DNA of 64,000 nucleotides from Candidatus Methylomirabilota bacterium (GTDB taxonomy: Bacteria > Methylomirabilota > Methylomirabilia > Rokubacteriales > CSP1-6): positions 1-64,000 of the forward strand of contig DASTYT010000112.1 of the NCBI GenBank assembly GCA_035764725.1, written 5' to 3'. This document shows, in pieces, positions 7,268 to 16,553 of this stretch. Under the pieces are notes generated by a model. The model was given only the letters and a program-made list of their open reading frames with translations, was not told where the DNA came from and did not search any database. The position numbers and the translations under genes are program-made. How positions within the stretch are numbered: position 1 is the stretch's first letter; every line of letters starts with the position of its first letter.

Positions 7268-8233
7268 ATGGGCGAGGACCACAACCGGGCGGCGGCACCG
7301 CCGGGCGAAGGTCGCGGAGAGCGGTGGGCACTGGTGCTCGCCGGGGGCGACGGAGCGCGGCTCCGTCCGCTGACCCGCGAGCTGTGTGGCGACGACCGCC
7401 CCAAGCAGTTCTGCCCCGTCATGGGCGGGCGCACCTTGCTCGAGGCGACGTGGGCCCGCCTGGACGGGGTCATCACGCCCCCGCACCGCATGGCGGTCGT
7501 CACGCGCCGCCACGAGCCGTTCTACGCGCCGGTGATGGCGCGGCTGCGCCCGGCGGAGCTCGTGGTGCAGCCCGACAATCGCGGCACCGCGCCCGGCATT
7601 CTCTACCCCTTGCTGAAGCTCGCCGCGCGTGCGCCCGCCGCCGCGGTCGCGGTGCTGCCCTCCGACCATCACGTCTCGGACGACGCACGCTTCATGACTT
7701 GGGTCGAGGCGGCCTTCGAGGCGGCGGCGGCTCGGCCGGATCGGCTCGTGCTGCTCGGCATGATCCCGGATAGCCCGGAGTCCGAGTACGGCTGGATCGA
7801 GCCCGGCGACCTCGTGTCACCCGCTGGGCCACGCGATCTCTACTGCGTCACGCGCTTCTGGGAGAAGCCTCCCGCCGATCTCGCCCAGAGCCTTCGCCGG
7901 CGCGGATGTCTCTGGAACAGCTTCGTGATGGTGGGGGCGGTGGAGACCTTTCTCGCCGCCATCGCGTGCGCGCTCCCCGCGCTCTACGGCGCCCTCGACA
8001 ACGTGGCGCCCGCCTTCGGGGGCGCGGTCGAGGCGGCCGCGGTCCGCGCGGCGTATGCGGCATTGCCGGCGGCCGACTTCTCGCGCCAGGTGCTGACGCC
8101 GAGCACGTCGCGCCTCGCCGTCCTGCCTGTCACGGGCGTCGCGTGGAGCGATCTCGGGAGCCCTGACCGGGTGTGGCGGGCGTGGCAGCAGCCGTCGGCG
8201 CTCGCGCTGGCCGGCGCTGGGACCGCGGCATGA
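7268..8233 (+). CDS. Mannose-1-phosphate guanylyltransferase-like nucleotidyltransferase
   Basis: A 321-residue sugar-nucleotide pyrophosphorylase-fold protein. The nucleotide-binding signature LAGGDGARLRPLTRE starts near residue 24, followed by DRPKQFCPV, as in the GDP-mannose pyrophosphorylase family. QPDNRGTAPGILYPL, AVLPSDHHV and FWEKPP are further family motifs. It lacks the C-terminal isomerase domain of bifunctional ManC enzymes. It probably makes GDP-mannose for glycan synthesis; a GDP-mannose epimerase remnant lies at 34.3 kb. First gene of a six-gene operon driven by the ECF-type promoter at 7191; its stop overlaps the next start (ATGA). Confidence 0.85.
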   Translation: MGEDHNRAAAPPGEGRGERWALVLAGGDGARLRPLTRELCGDDRPKQFCPVMGGRTLLEATWARLDGVITPPHRMAVVTRRHEPFYAPVMARLRPAELVVQPDNRGTAPGILYPLLKLAARAPAAAVAVLPSDHHVSDDARFMTWVEAAFEAAAARPDRLVLLGMIPDSPESEYGWIEPGDLVSPAGPRDLYCVTRFWEKPPADLAQSLRRRGCLWNSFVMVGAVETFLAAIACALPALYGALDNVAPAFGGAVEAAAVRAAYAALPAADFSRQVLTPSTSRLAVLPVTGVAWSDLGSPDRVWRAWQQPSALALAGAGTAA

Positions 8234-8730
8234 GCGCCTTCGGACGCGCCGTGCGGGGCACCATGCTCGGCGTGAGTGCCGCAGGCCTGCTCGCGGCAGG
8301 CGCGGTGAACCCGCCCGCGTCGGCCCAGACCGTGGACAAGAAGACGCTGTCCTTCCAGGCCGCCACGCGCGTGGCCGCGGCGGCCGAGGCCGCGGCGCGG
8401 GAGCGCGGGGTGGGCGTAGTGATCGCGGTGGTGGACGACGGCGGTCACCTGATCCTGCTGCACCGCCTCGACGACACACAGGTGGCCAGCGTCAACGTGG
8501 GCATCGGCAAGGCCCGCACCGCCGCCATCTACCGGCGGCCGAGCCGCGAGTTCGAGGAGCAGATCCGCGCGGGCCGCGTGGCCGCGCTCGCCCTCGCCGA
8601 CGCGACGCCGCTGCAAGGCGGTGTGCCGATTCGGCTCGATGGCAAGGTCATCGGGGCCGTGGGAGTGAGCGGCGACACGCCGGCAGTGGACGAAGCCATC
8701 GCGCTTGCCGGCGCCGCCGCGCTCCGCTAA
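8230..8730 (+). CDS. Exported GlcG/HbpS-type (DUF336) heme-binding-like protein
   Basis: A 166-residue protein beginning at ATG 8230, overlapping the stop of the nucleotidyltransferase gene. An N-terminal signal peptide (about 1-32, ending near PPASAQ) precedes a GlcG/HbpS domain with GVGVVIAVVDDGGHLILLHRLD and the conserved segment IGKARTAAIYRRPSREFEEQ. HbpS-family members bind heme or sense redox in the envelope; GlcG itself is associated with glycolate use. It is paralogous to the N-terminal half of the gene at 9316. Periplasmic location is inferred. The ligand cannot be read from the sequence. Confidence 0.8.
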   Translation: MSAFGRAVRGTMLGVSAAGLLAAGAVNPPASAQTVDKKTLSFQAATRVAAAAEAAARERGVGVVIAVVDDGGHLILLHRLDDTQVASVNVGIGKARTAAIYRRPSREFEEQIRAGRVAALALADATPLQGGVPIRLDGKVIGAVGVSGDTPAVDEAIALAGAAALR

Positions 8731-8824
8731 CGCCCCGCCGGTCGCGGCGCAACGACCTCGGCCCGTGTCCAAGCAGGTGACCGAGGATCGGGATCCAACC
8801 CCAAACCAACGAGGAGGACGAGGC

Positions 8825-9235
8825 ATGCGGATGTGGCGTGGTCGGACGGCGGGCGTGGTGGCGCTGGTGGTCGTGGCGCTGATGGCGATGACGGCAGGCA
8901 GCGTGGTGGCCGCGGATCAGACGAGCGGCCCCTTCGCGGGCAAGGCGGTGAACGGCGGCACGGTGACAGTGTCTCAGCAGGGCAGCAAGACGACGCTGAC
9001 GCTGTCGGCGGACTTCCAGGTCCCGGGCTCTCCGGATCCGCACTGGCAAGTGGTGGATACCAAGGGGACGGTGTATCTGCTGGACCGGCTCAAGCTCAAG
9101 GACGACCGGATCAACACCAGCATCACCGTGCCGGAGTACGTGCCCAGCATCGCCAAGGTGCAGATCTGGTGCGCGTGGGCCGAAGTGGTACTCGGCGAGA
9201 CGGCGGTCGCCTCGCCGGTGATGGCCGCCAAGTAG
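8825..9235 (+). CDS. Exported DM13-domain protein
   Basis: A 136-residue protein with a signal peptide (about 1-29, cleaved near VVAAD) followed by a single DM13 domain. Visible DM13 features are the FAGKAVNGGTVTV strand, a DFQVPGSPDPHW segment and the conserved IWCAWAEVVLGE near the end with the characteristic single Cys. DM13 domains are proposed to take part in extracytoplasmic electron transfer or redox chemistry through that Cys. Start ATG 8825 follows a purine-rich site (GAGGAGGACGAGG). It lies in the operon between two DUF336 proteins, suggesting a shared periplasmic redox role. Confidence 0.7.
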   Translation: MRMWRGRTAGVVALVVVALMAMTAGSVVAADQTSGPFAGKAVNGGTVTVSQQGSKTTLTLSADFQVPGSPDPHWQVVDTKGTVYLLDRLKLKDDRINTSITVPEYVPSIAKVQIWCAWAEVVLGETAVASPVMAAK

Positions 9236-9315
9236 ACCGCAACCGTCGCGACGTCGCGGCGGCCCGGCGCATCTCGGGACCTCCGCGACGCGCGCAGCCG
9301 AGAAAGGACATCCCC

Positions 9316-10200
9316 ATGAGCGGGCTGAGGACGATCGTGGCAGCACTCGCGCTGTTCCTGACGGCGGCGCCGGCGCACGCCGAAGGCGTGGTCGCCAAGC
9401 GGGGGCTCACGCTGGAGGGCGCCAAGCAGGTGATCGCGGCGGCAGCAGCCGAGGCGCGCCGTCAACGGGCGGGGGGAGCATTTGCGGTAGTCGACGAGGG
9501 CGGCAATCTCCTCGCCCTCGAGCGCCTCGATGGGACATTCGCGGCAAGCGGTCAGATCTCCATCGGCAAGGCGCGGACGGCGGCCATCTTCCAACGCCCC
9601 ACCCGCGCCTTCGAGGAGATCATCCGCGGCGGGCGGACGCCCATGCTCGCGCTCCACGACTTTACCCCCTTACAGGGCGGAGTGCCGATCGTGGTCGATG
9701 GCCAGGTGGTGGGCGCCATCGGTGTGAGCGGCGCCGCGAGCGCGCAGCAAGACGAGGAGCTCGCCGTGATCGGCGCCGCAGCGGCCCGGAGCTTCAGCGT
9801 CGCGGCCTCCCCCGCACCCGCGATCACCTACATCGAGCGCGGTGCGGTGGCCGCCGCCTTCGCCAAGGGCATGCCTCTCCTCGAGGTGGATGGCTACAAG
9901 ATTCACGCGAGCCGCCGCGAGGGGCCCGGCCAGGTCGAAGTGCACGACTGGGAGACCGATGTCGTCTACGTGCTGGAGGGGAGCGCCACCGTGGTCACGG
10001 GCGGCACGGTGGTGGACGGCAAGGTCACCGAGCCTGGGCAGGTGCGCGGCGCGACCATACGGGGTGGAGAGACGCGGCGCATCGGCAAGGGTGACGTCGT
10101 GGTGATTCCGGCCGGCGTACCCCACTGGTTCAAGGAAGTGTCGGGACCGCTCACGTACTTCGTCGTCAAGCCCATCTCGATGGGCGGAGGCGCGCAATGA
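9316..10200 (+). CDS. GlcG/DUF336 - cupin fusion protein, exported
   Basis: A 294-residue protein from ATG 9316 with AAAGGA seven bases upstream. Signal peptide about 1-22 (APAHA-E). Residues about 28-165 form a GlcG/HbpS domain with ISIGKARTAAIFQRPTRAFE and FTPLQGGVPIVVDGQVVGAI, closely similar to the gene at 8230. Residues about 185-285 are a cupin: EVHDWETDVVYVLEGSATVV and VVIPAGVPHWF carry the barrel motifs with potential metal-binding His/Glu. A heme-binding-like module joined to a cupin suggests a periplasmic enzyme or sensor, but the reaction is unknown. It overlaps the following gene by four bases (ATGA). Confidence 0.8.
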   Translation: MSGLRTIVAALALFLTAAPAHAEGVVAKRGLTLEGAKQVIAAAAAEARRQRAGGAFAVVDEGGNLLALERLDGTFAASGQISIGKARTAAIFQRPTRAFEEIIRGGRTPMLALHDFTPLQGGVPIVVDGQVVGAIGVSGAASAQQDEELAVIGAAAARSFSVAASPAPAITYIERGAVAAAFAKGMPLLEVDGYKIHASRREGPGQVEVHDWETDVVYVLEGSATVVTGGTVVDGKVTEPGQVRGATIRGGETRRIGKGDVVVIPAGVPHWFKEVSGPLTYFVVKPISMGGGAQ

Positions 10201-11804
10201 TCGCGCGCGGGCGCGCAGTCATCGCGGTCGCGCTGCTCCTGGCGGCCGCTACGGCCGAGGCCGGACCTCATGCCCTCAATCCCACCGAGAATCGCCCCGA
10301 TGCGGTGGTGGACCTGGCGACCGCCGACGGCGTGGCCCTCGTGCATGGGCAGTGGCGGTATCGCGATGCCCGGTTGGTCGAGGTGGAGTTCCGCGGACCG
10401 GGCCCGGATCTGCGGCCGTCGGGTCCGCCCGTGGCGACACTGGACGTGGCCCCGCACGCGGGCGCGCGCGACCTCGACGACCGCGACTGGACTGTCATCG
10501 ACGCGGCGGGTATCCGCGAGCGGCGCGGCAACGGGCGGTTGGCGCTAGGCTGGTACCGCGTCACGGTCACCGTCCCCGACCGAATCGGCGCCTTCGATCC
10601 CCGCGGCGCGACCGTGGTGCTCGAGGTCGTGGTGGACGACTACGCCGAGGTCTGGGTGGATGGGCGGCTCCCGCGGCGCCTTGGGCAGGTGGGCGGCTCG
10701 CTCATCGGCGGATTCAACGCGCCCAACCGCGTGATCATCGGACGCGATGTCCGGCCGGGCCAGACGATTCAGCTCGCCGTCTTCGGCGTCAATGGGCCGC
10801 TCTCCGATCCGCCCGCGAATTTTCTGTGGATCCGGTCGGCCACGCTGGACTTCTACCAGGCGCCCCGCTTTCCCGAGGTGCCGGCCCGGGTGCTCCGGCG
10901 GGACGCTGGGCTCGACGCAATCGTCCCCGCGGCGCTGCGGGTCGAGAGGGTCGCGGAGGGATTCCAGTTCATCGAAGGGCCGGTGTGGGTGCGGGACGGC
11001 GGCTATCTCCTCTTCAGCGATCCGAACGCCAACACGATTTACAGCTGGTCGGAGGACGCGGGGCTGGCCGTGTACCGCGCGAAGAGCGGGTATACCGGTC
11101 CCGACATCGGGGAGTACGGGCAACCCGGCTCGAATGGGCTCACCCTCGACCGCGACGGCCGCCTCCTCATCAACGAGCACGGCAACCGTCGCGTGACGCG
11201 GCTGGAAAGGACCGGCGCCCTGACCGTGCTCGCCGACCGCTTCGAGGGCCGGCGGCTCAACAGTCCGAACGACCTCGTGTTGAAGTCCGACGGCGCGCTC
11301 TACTTCACGGATCCGCCGTTCGGCCTGCCGCGCTTCCACGCCGATCCACGAAGGGAGCTGCCGTACAGCGGGGTCTTCCGCTACGCGGACGGAACGCTCC
11401 GGCTCGTGGGCACCGATCTCGCCGGCCCCAACGGGCTCGCGTTCTCGCCGGACGAGCGCTTCCTGTACGTGACGAACTGGGACGAGAACAGGAAGGTCGT
11501 GATGCGCTACGCGGTCACACCCGACGGTGGGCTCGCCGACGGCCGCGTGTTCTTCGACATGACCGGCGCGCCGGGCGAGGAGGCCCTGGACGGCATGAAG
11601 GTGGATGCGCGGGGAAATCTCTACGTCTCGGGTCCCGGCGGCGTCTGGGTCATCTCGCCCGAAGGACGGCATCTCGGCACCATCCAGCTTCCCGAGCTGC
11701 CCGCCAACTTCGCCTGGGGCGACGGGGACGGCCGCACCCTATACATGACGGCGCGGCACGGTCTCTACCGCATGCGTCTCGGGGTGCCCGGGATACGGCC
11801 GTGA
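10197..11804 (+). CDS. Exported SMP-30/gluconolactonase-family protein with N-terminal beta domain
   Basis: A 535-residue protein with signal peptide (about 1-22, TAEAG). Residues about 30-225 look like a galactose-binding-type beta-sandwich (VVLEVVVDDYAEVWVDGRLPRR). Residues about 245-530 form an SMP-30/gluconolaconase/LRE beta-propeller: EGPVWVRDGGYLLFSDPNANTIY, GLTLDRDGRLLINEHGNRRV, NSPNDLVLKSDGALYFTDPP and LAGPNGLAFSPDERFLYVTNW are the typical blade motifs, with conserved Glu, Asn and Asp metal ligands. Likely a periplasmic lactonase or related hydrolase. It is translationally coupled to the cupin fusion upstream and followed by a transporter, consistent with sugar-acid handling. Confidence 0.85.
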   Translation: MIARGRAVIAVALLLAAATAEAGPHALNPTENRPDAVVDLATADGVALVHGQWRYRDARLVEVEFRGPGPDLRPSGPPVATLDVAPHAGARDLDDRDWTVIDAAGIRERRGNGRLALGWYRVTVTVPDRIGAFDPRGATVVLEVVVDDYAEVWVDGRLPRRLGQVGGSLIGGFNAPNRVIIGRDVRPGQTIQLAVFGVNGPLSDPPANFLWIRSATLDFYQAPRFPEVPARVLRRDAGLDAIVPAALRVERVAEGFQFIEGPVWVRDGGYLLFSDPNANTIYSWSEDAGLAVYRAKSGYTGPDIGEYGQPGSNGLTLDRDGRLLINEHGNRRVTRLERTGALTVLADRFEGRRLNSPNDLVLKSDGALYFTDPPFGLPRFHADPRRELPYSGVFRYADGTLRLVGTDLAGPNGLAFSPDERFLYVTNWDENRKVVMRYAVTPDGGLADGRVFFDMTGAPGEEALDGMKVDARGNLYVSGPGGVWVISPEGRHLGTIQLPELPANFAWGDGDGRTLYMTARHGLYRMRLGVPGIRP

Positions 11805-11811
11805 GCGGCTG

Positions 11812-12996
11812 ATGCTCTTCGCCGTCGCGCTGCTCGCCTTCGCCAGCCTCGGGCTGCCGGACGGTGTGCTGGGCGTGGCCTGGCCCTCGGTGCGCGCGAC
11901 CTTTGGTCTGCCGCTGGGGGAGCTCGGTGTGCTGCTCGCGGCGACGATGGTCGGCTACCTCGCCTCGAGCTTCAGCGGCGGCTGGCTGGTCGCGCGTCTC
12001 GGGATCGGACGTCTGCTCGTGTGGAGCAGCGCGCTCATGGTGGCGCACGCCGCCGTCTGTGCGCTCGCGCCACGCTGGCGCCTGATGATGGCGGCGGGCG
12101 TGCTGGCGGGTCTCGGCGCGGGCGCGATCGACGCCGGCATCAACGCCTTCGCGGCGCTGCGCTTCCCCCCGCGGCGGCTCAGCTGGCTCCATGCCGCCTA
12201 CGGGGTGGGCGCCATGACGGGCCCGCTCCTGATGACGGCGGTGCTGGCCGGGGGCCGCTCCTGGCGCGTAGGCTATGCGGTCCTCGGGGCCTCGCTGGCA
12301 GCGCTGACGACCGTCTTCGTGCTCACACGGCGGCTCTGGGAGATGGAGGGGCGCGCCGGTCCCGGATCGGCGTCGGCAGGCGCGCGGAGCCCGGCGGCGA
12401 CACTCGGGCGCCCGGTCGTCTGGCTCAACGCGGCGCTCTTCTTCGTCTACACGGGCGTCGAGGTCGTCGCCGGCCAGTGGACCTACAGCCTCTTCACCGA
12501 GGGCCGCGGCATCGCTCCGGTCACGGCGGGCCTGTGGGTCGCCGGATACTGGGGCGCGCTCACGGCGGGTCGAGTGGCGTTCGGCTGGCTTGCCGAGCGC
12601 GTCCCTGCGACGACCCTCCTGCGCGTCGCGATTGCCGGCGCGCCCATCGCCGCCCTCGCGCTCTGGCTGGCGCCCGGTGGCTGGGGCAGCGGCGCCGGCT
12701 TGCTCGCGCTCGGAGTCGCGCTGGCCCCGATCTATCCGCTGCTCGTGTCGGAGACGCCCGGACGCCTGGGCGAGGCCGACACCGCCAACGCGATCGGCTT
12801 CCAGGTCGCGGCGGCCTATCTCGGCGCGGCGACCCTACCGTGGCTCGGGGGCGTGCTCGCCCACCGATACGGCCTCCCGGTGATCGGGCCGTTCCTGCTG
12901 GGCGCGGCGGCGCTGCTCTTCCTCCTGCACGCGTTCGCCCCGCGCCCCGCCGCACCCGCGCTCAGGCGTCCAGCCGCGGTCCCAGCGCGCGGGTGA
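11812..12996 (+). CDS. Major facilitator superfamily transporter
   Basis: A 394-residue integral membrane protein with about 12 hydrophobic segments, resembling the fucose-permease-like/YbjJ group of MFS carriers. The family loop 2-3 motif appears as SGGWLVARLGIGRLLV, and GAGAIDAGINAFAA is typical of this group. Last gene of the operon that starts at 7268; it starts 8 bases after the SMP-30 gene. Its 3' end overlaps the ECF sigma gene on the other strand by 35 bases. Substrate unknown; context suggests a sugar or sugar acid, or export of a product. Confidence 0.85.
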   Translation: MLFAVALLAFASLGLPDGVLGVAWPSVRATFGLPLGELGVLLAATMVGYLASSFSGGWLVARLGIGRLLVWSSALMVAHAAVCALAPRWRLMMAAGVLAGLGAGAIDAGINAFAALRFPPRRLSWLHAAYGVGAMTGPLLMTAVLAGGRSWRVGYAVLGASLAALTTVFVLTRRLWEMEGRAGPGSASAGARSPAATLGRPVVWLNAALFFVYTGVEVVAGQWTYSLFTEGRGIAPVTAGLWVAGYWGALTAGRVAFGWLAERVPATTLLRVAIAGAPIAALALWLAPGGWGSGAGLLALGVALAPIYPLLVSETPGRLGEADTANAIGFQVAAAYLGAATLPWLGGVLAHRYGLPVIGPFLLGAAALLFLLHAFAPRPAAPALRRPAAVPARG

Positions 12997-13570
12997 GCTC
13001 CTCGCGCAGCGCCATCCGGGCGCGATGGAGGCGGGACTTCACCGTGGGCACCGACTCGCCCAGGATCTTCGCGACCTCCTCGTTGTCGAGACCTTCCACC
13101 TCGCGGAGCACGACCACGGCGCGATAGTGATCGGGCAGGCGGTCGAGGGCGCGTTCGAGCGTCTTGCGCGCCTCGCCGTTGAGCAGGGTCTCCTCGGGCG
13201 TTTCCGACCAGTCGGCGAGGAGGAAGGAGCGATCGCCTTCGCGGTGGCCGTCGGCGAGATAGGTGGGCAGCTGATCCTCCAGCGAGACCTCCAGCTGGGC
13301 CCGCTTGCCGCGGTGCTTGATGAGGGCTGCGTTGGCGGTGACGCGGTAGAGCCAGCTGCCGAGCGCCGCGCGCCCCTCGAAGCCGTCGATCTTCCGGAAC
13401 AGGGCGAGGAAGGCGTCCTGCACGACCTCCTCGGCGTCGGCGTCATTTCTCGTGATGCCATACGCGAGGCGATAGAGCCGACCGGCATGCCGCTCCATGA
13501 GCACCTCGAGCGCGCTCGCGTCGCGCGCGCGCAGCCGGTTGATGAGCTGGGCCTCGCTCTCAGTGTCCAT
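12962..13570 (-). CDS. ECF-family RNA polymerase sigma factor
   Basis: A 202-residue extracytoplasmic-function sigma factor. Region 2 spans about residues 12-80 (RHAGRLYRLAYGITRNDADAEEVVQDAF...RAALGSWLYRVTANAAL pattern), region 4 about 125-190 (LPDHYRAVVVLREVEGLDNEEVAKIL followed by VKSRLHRARMALREEL). No extra C-terminal domain. The upstream STAS gene ends inside its first codons, so the two are co-translated. The nearest anti-sigma candidate is the zinc-finger protein at 15615, across the sigma-54 activator gene. The repeated GAACC-N16-GTGTCYAA promoters in this window, including one before that anti-sigma gene, are the likely target set; this link is inferred. Confidence 0.9.
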   Translation of the reverse strand: MDTESEAQLINRLRARDASALEVLMERHAGRLYRLAYGITRNDADAEEVVQDAFLALFRKIDGFEGRAALGSWLYRVTANAALIKHRGKRAQLEVSLEDQLPTYLADGHREGDRSFLLADWSETPEETLLNGEARKTLERALDRLPDHYRAVVVLREVEGLDNEEVAKILGESVPTVKSRLHRARMALREELTRALGPRLDA

Positions 13571-13835
13571 TCGCCTCCCTCGCTTTGAGCTGCTCGTGGA
13601 GCAGACGGGAGCAGTTCCGCAACGTGACGCGGTTCCCCTTCAGGCGGGCGAGGAGCTCGATGCCGTCGCGCCCGACGAAGGACACGGCGCCGAGGTCCAG
13701 GGTGAGGGGCTTCCCGGCGTCCAGGAGGGGCCTGCACACGCGCGAGAGCTCACCGACCCAGGGGCCGATGATCTGGCCCTCGAGGTCCACGCGCGCGCCC
13801 GCGTTGCCATCCATCCGTATCGAGATGCGCAGCAT
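13560..13835 (-). CDS. STAS-domain protein (anti-sigma-antagonist fold)
   Basis: About 91 residues from ATG 13835 (ATG 13868 would add 11 and has no better ribosome site). The fold pattern is STAS: an N-terminal strand, DLEGQIIGPWVGELSRVCRPLL, then LTLDLGAVSFVGRDGIELLARL, matching the loop where SpoIIAA-type proteins carry a phosphorylatable Ser or Thr; here the position reads SFVGRDG. It overlaps the ECF sigma start by about ten bases. It may modulate a partner-switch affecting the sigma factor or act as a lipid/nucleotide-binding accessory; no kinase-type anti-sigma partner is in the window. Confidence 0.75.
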   Translation of the reverse strand: MLRISIRMDGNAGARVDLEGQIIGPWVGELSRVCRPLLDAGKPLTLDLGAVSFVGRDGIELLARLKGNRVTLRNCSRLLHEQLKAREANGH

Positions 13836-13933
13836 GCACCCATGTGAGGCAAGAGGCATGCCGGCCAAAAGGGGTCGTTTTGCGGCGCCGCGCCACGAGA
13901 TGTCGTGGCCGGCTCCCGATGGGCGGAGCTGTC

Positions 13934-15544
<1,611 letters not shown>

Positions 15545-15580
15545 GGTTTAGGGTTCCCGACCGGCAACGATTCTACCCGC

Positions 15581-15609
15581 GAACCCCCGGCCCGGCTCCC
15601 TGTGTCTAA
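15581..15609 (+). promoter_or_regulatory. ECF sigma-type promoter of the anti-sigma gene
   Basis: GAACC (15581-15585), 16-base spacer, GTGTCTAA (15602-15609): identical -35, spacing and -10 to the site at 7191. The -10 ends five bases before GTG 15615, so the transcript would be leaderless. Sigma-controlled expression of its own anti-sigma factor is the usual feedback arrangement. Confidence 0.75.
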
Positions 15610-15614
15610 CCGGT

Positions 15615-15878
15615 GTGCAGCCAGAGTCCAGGGCGCCGCTGACGTGCCAGGAGGCCATCGACCTTCTCGTGGACTACCTCGATCGGACGCTCGGCGAACG
15701 GCTGCTGGCCGAGCTCGAGCGGCATCTTGCCGACTGCGCCCCGTGCCGGGCCTATCTCCGAACCTACCGGAGGACGCGGGACCTGACCGCACGCGCCGTC
15801 CCCGAGGACATGCCGCCGGAGCTGCGCTCGCGCCTCCGGGACTTCCTTCGCGAGCGCGTGCTCCGGGGCGAGATCTAG
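15615..15878 (+). CDS. Zinc-finger anti-sigma factor (zf-HC2)
   Basis: An 87-residue soluble protein starting at GTG 15615. It contains the ZAS/zf-HC2 signature: CQEAIDLLVDYLD then HLADCAPCRAYL, giving His-x3-Cys-x2-Cys, which binds zinc and grips ECF sigma factors. There is no membrane segment, so it is a cytoplasmic anti-sigma, probably redox- or metal-sensitive through the CxxC. A perfect ECF-type promoter sits directly upstream. The presumed partner is the sigma factor at 12962. Its 3' end overlaps the end of the response regulator gene by four bases. Confidence 0.8.
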   Translation: MQPESRAPLTCQEAIDLLVDYLDRTLGERLLAELERHLADCAPCRAYLRTYRRTRDLTARAVPEDMPPELRSRLRDFLRERVLRGEI

Positions 15879-16552
15879 GGCTCGAAGCGATAGCCCTGAC
15901 CGTGGACGGTCAGGATGTGGGCGGGCCGCTCGGGGTCCGTCTCGAACTTCTGCCGGAGCCGCAGCACGTGGGTGTCGACCGTGCGGGTCGTGGGAAAGCG
16001 CTCGTAGCCCCAGACCGCGTTGAGGAGTCGCTCGCGAGTGAGGACCTCGCTGGGGTGCTCGACGAGGTAGCGGAGCAGCTCGAACTCCTTCCGGGTGAGC
16101 CCTACCTCACGGCCCGCCTTCCAGGCCCGGCGGGTACGCGGCTCGAACCGGGCCTCGCCGAAGACGAAGCTCTCCATCGCGTGCCTTGGCCCCGGGCGGC
16201 GGAGGACGGCGCGGATCCGGGCGAGCAGCTCACGCAGGCTGAAGGGCTTGGTGACGTAGTCGTCGGCGCCCAGCTCGAGCCCGCGTACCTGGTCCGCCTC
16301 CTCGCCCCGTGCGGTGAGCATGATGATGGGGATGTCGAGCCCACGCTGTCGCAGTGCCCGGCACACCTCCCAGCCGCTCTGTCCGGGCAGCATGAGGTCG
16401 AGCACGATGAGATCGGGCGTCTCGGACACGGCGAGGGCGAGCGCGCGCGCGCCGTCGGCCGCCGTCAGGGTCTGATAACCCTCGAAGCGGAGATTGTCCT
16501 GGAGCCCACGTACCATCTCGGGCTCGTCGTCCACGATGAGGATGCGCGGCAC
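15875..16552 (-). CDS. OmpR/PhoB-family response regulator
   Basis: A 225-residue two-component regulator. The receiver domain (about 1-118) has the acidic pair Asp8-Asp9, phosphoacceptor Asp52 in LIVLDLMLPG, Thr in IMLTARG and Lys in YVTKPF. The C-terminal winged helix (about 130-223) ends in the typical VDTHVLRLRQKFETDP and HGQGYRF motifs. It follows its histidine kinase with one base between. Last gene of the minus-strand run that starts with the bufferin genes, so it may report on metal or thiol stress; this is inferred from position. Confidence 0.9.
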   Translation of the reverse strand: MPRILIVDDEPEMVRGLQDNLRFEGYQTLTAADGARALALAVSETPDLIVLDLMLPGQSGWEVCRALRQRGLDIPIIMLTARGEEADQVRGLELGADDYVTKPFSLRELLARIRAVLRRPGPRHAMESFVFGEARFEPRTRRAWKAGREVGLTRKEFELLRYLVEHPSEVLTRERLLNAVWGYERFPTTRTVDTHVLRLRQKFETDPERPAHILTVHGQGYRFEP

Positions 16553-16553
16553 G

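Noticed and set aside
8765..8772. GTGTCCAA before the DM13 gene as another ECF promoter
   Set aside because: No GAACC-like -35 at the 15-17 base spacing; only the -10-like string is present, so it is not counted in the regulon.
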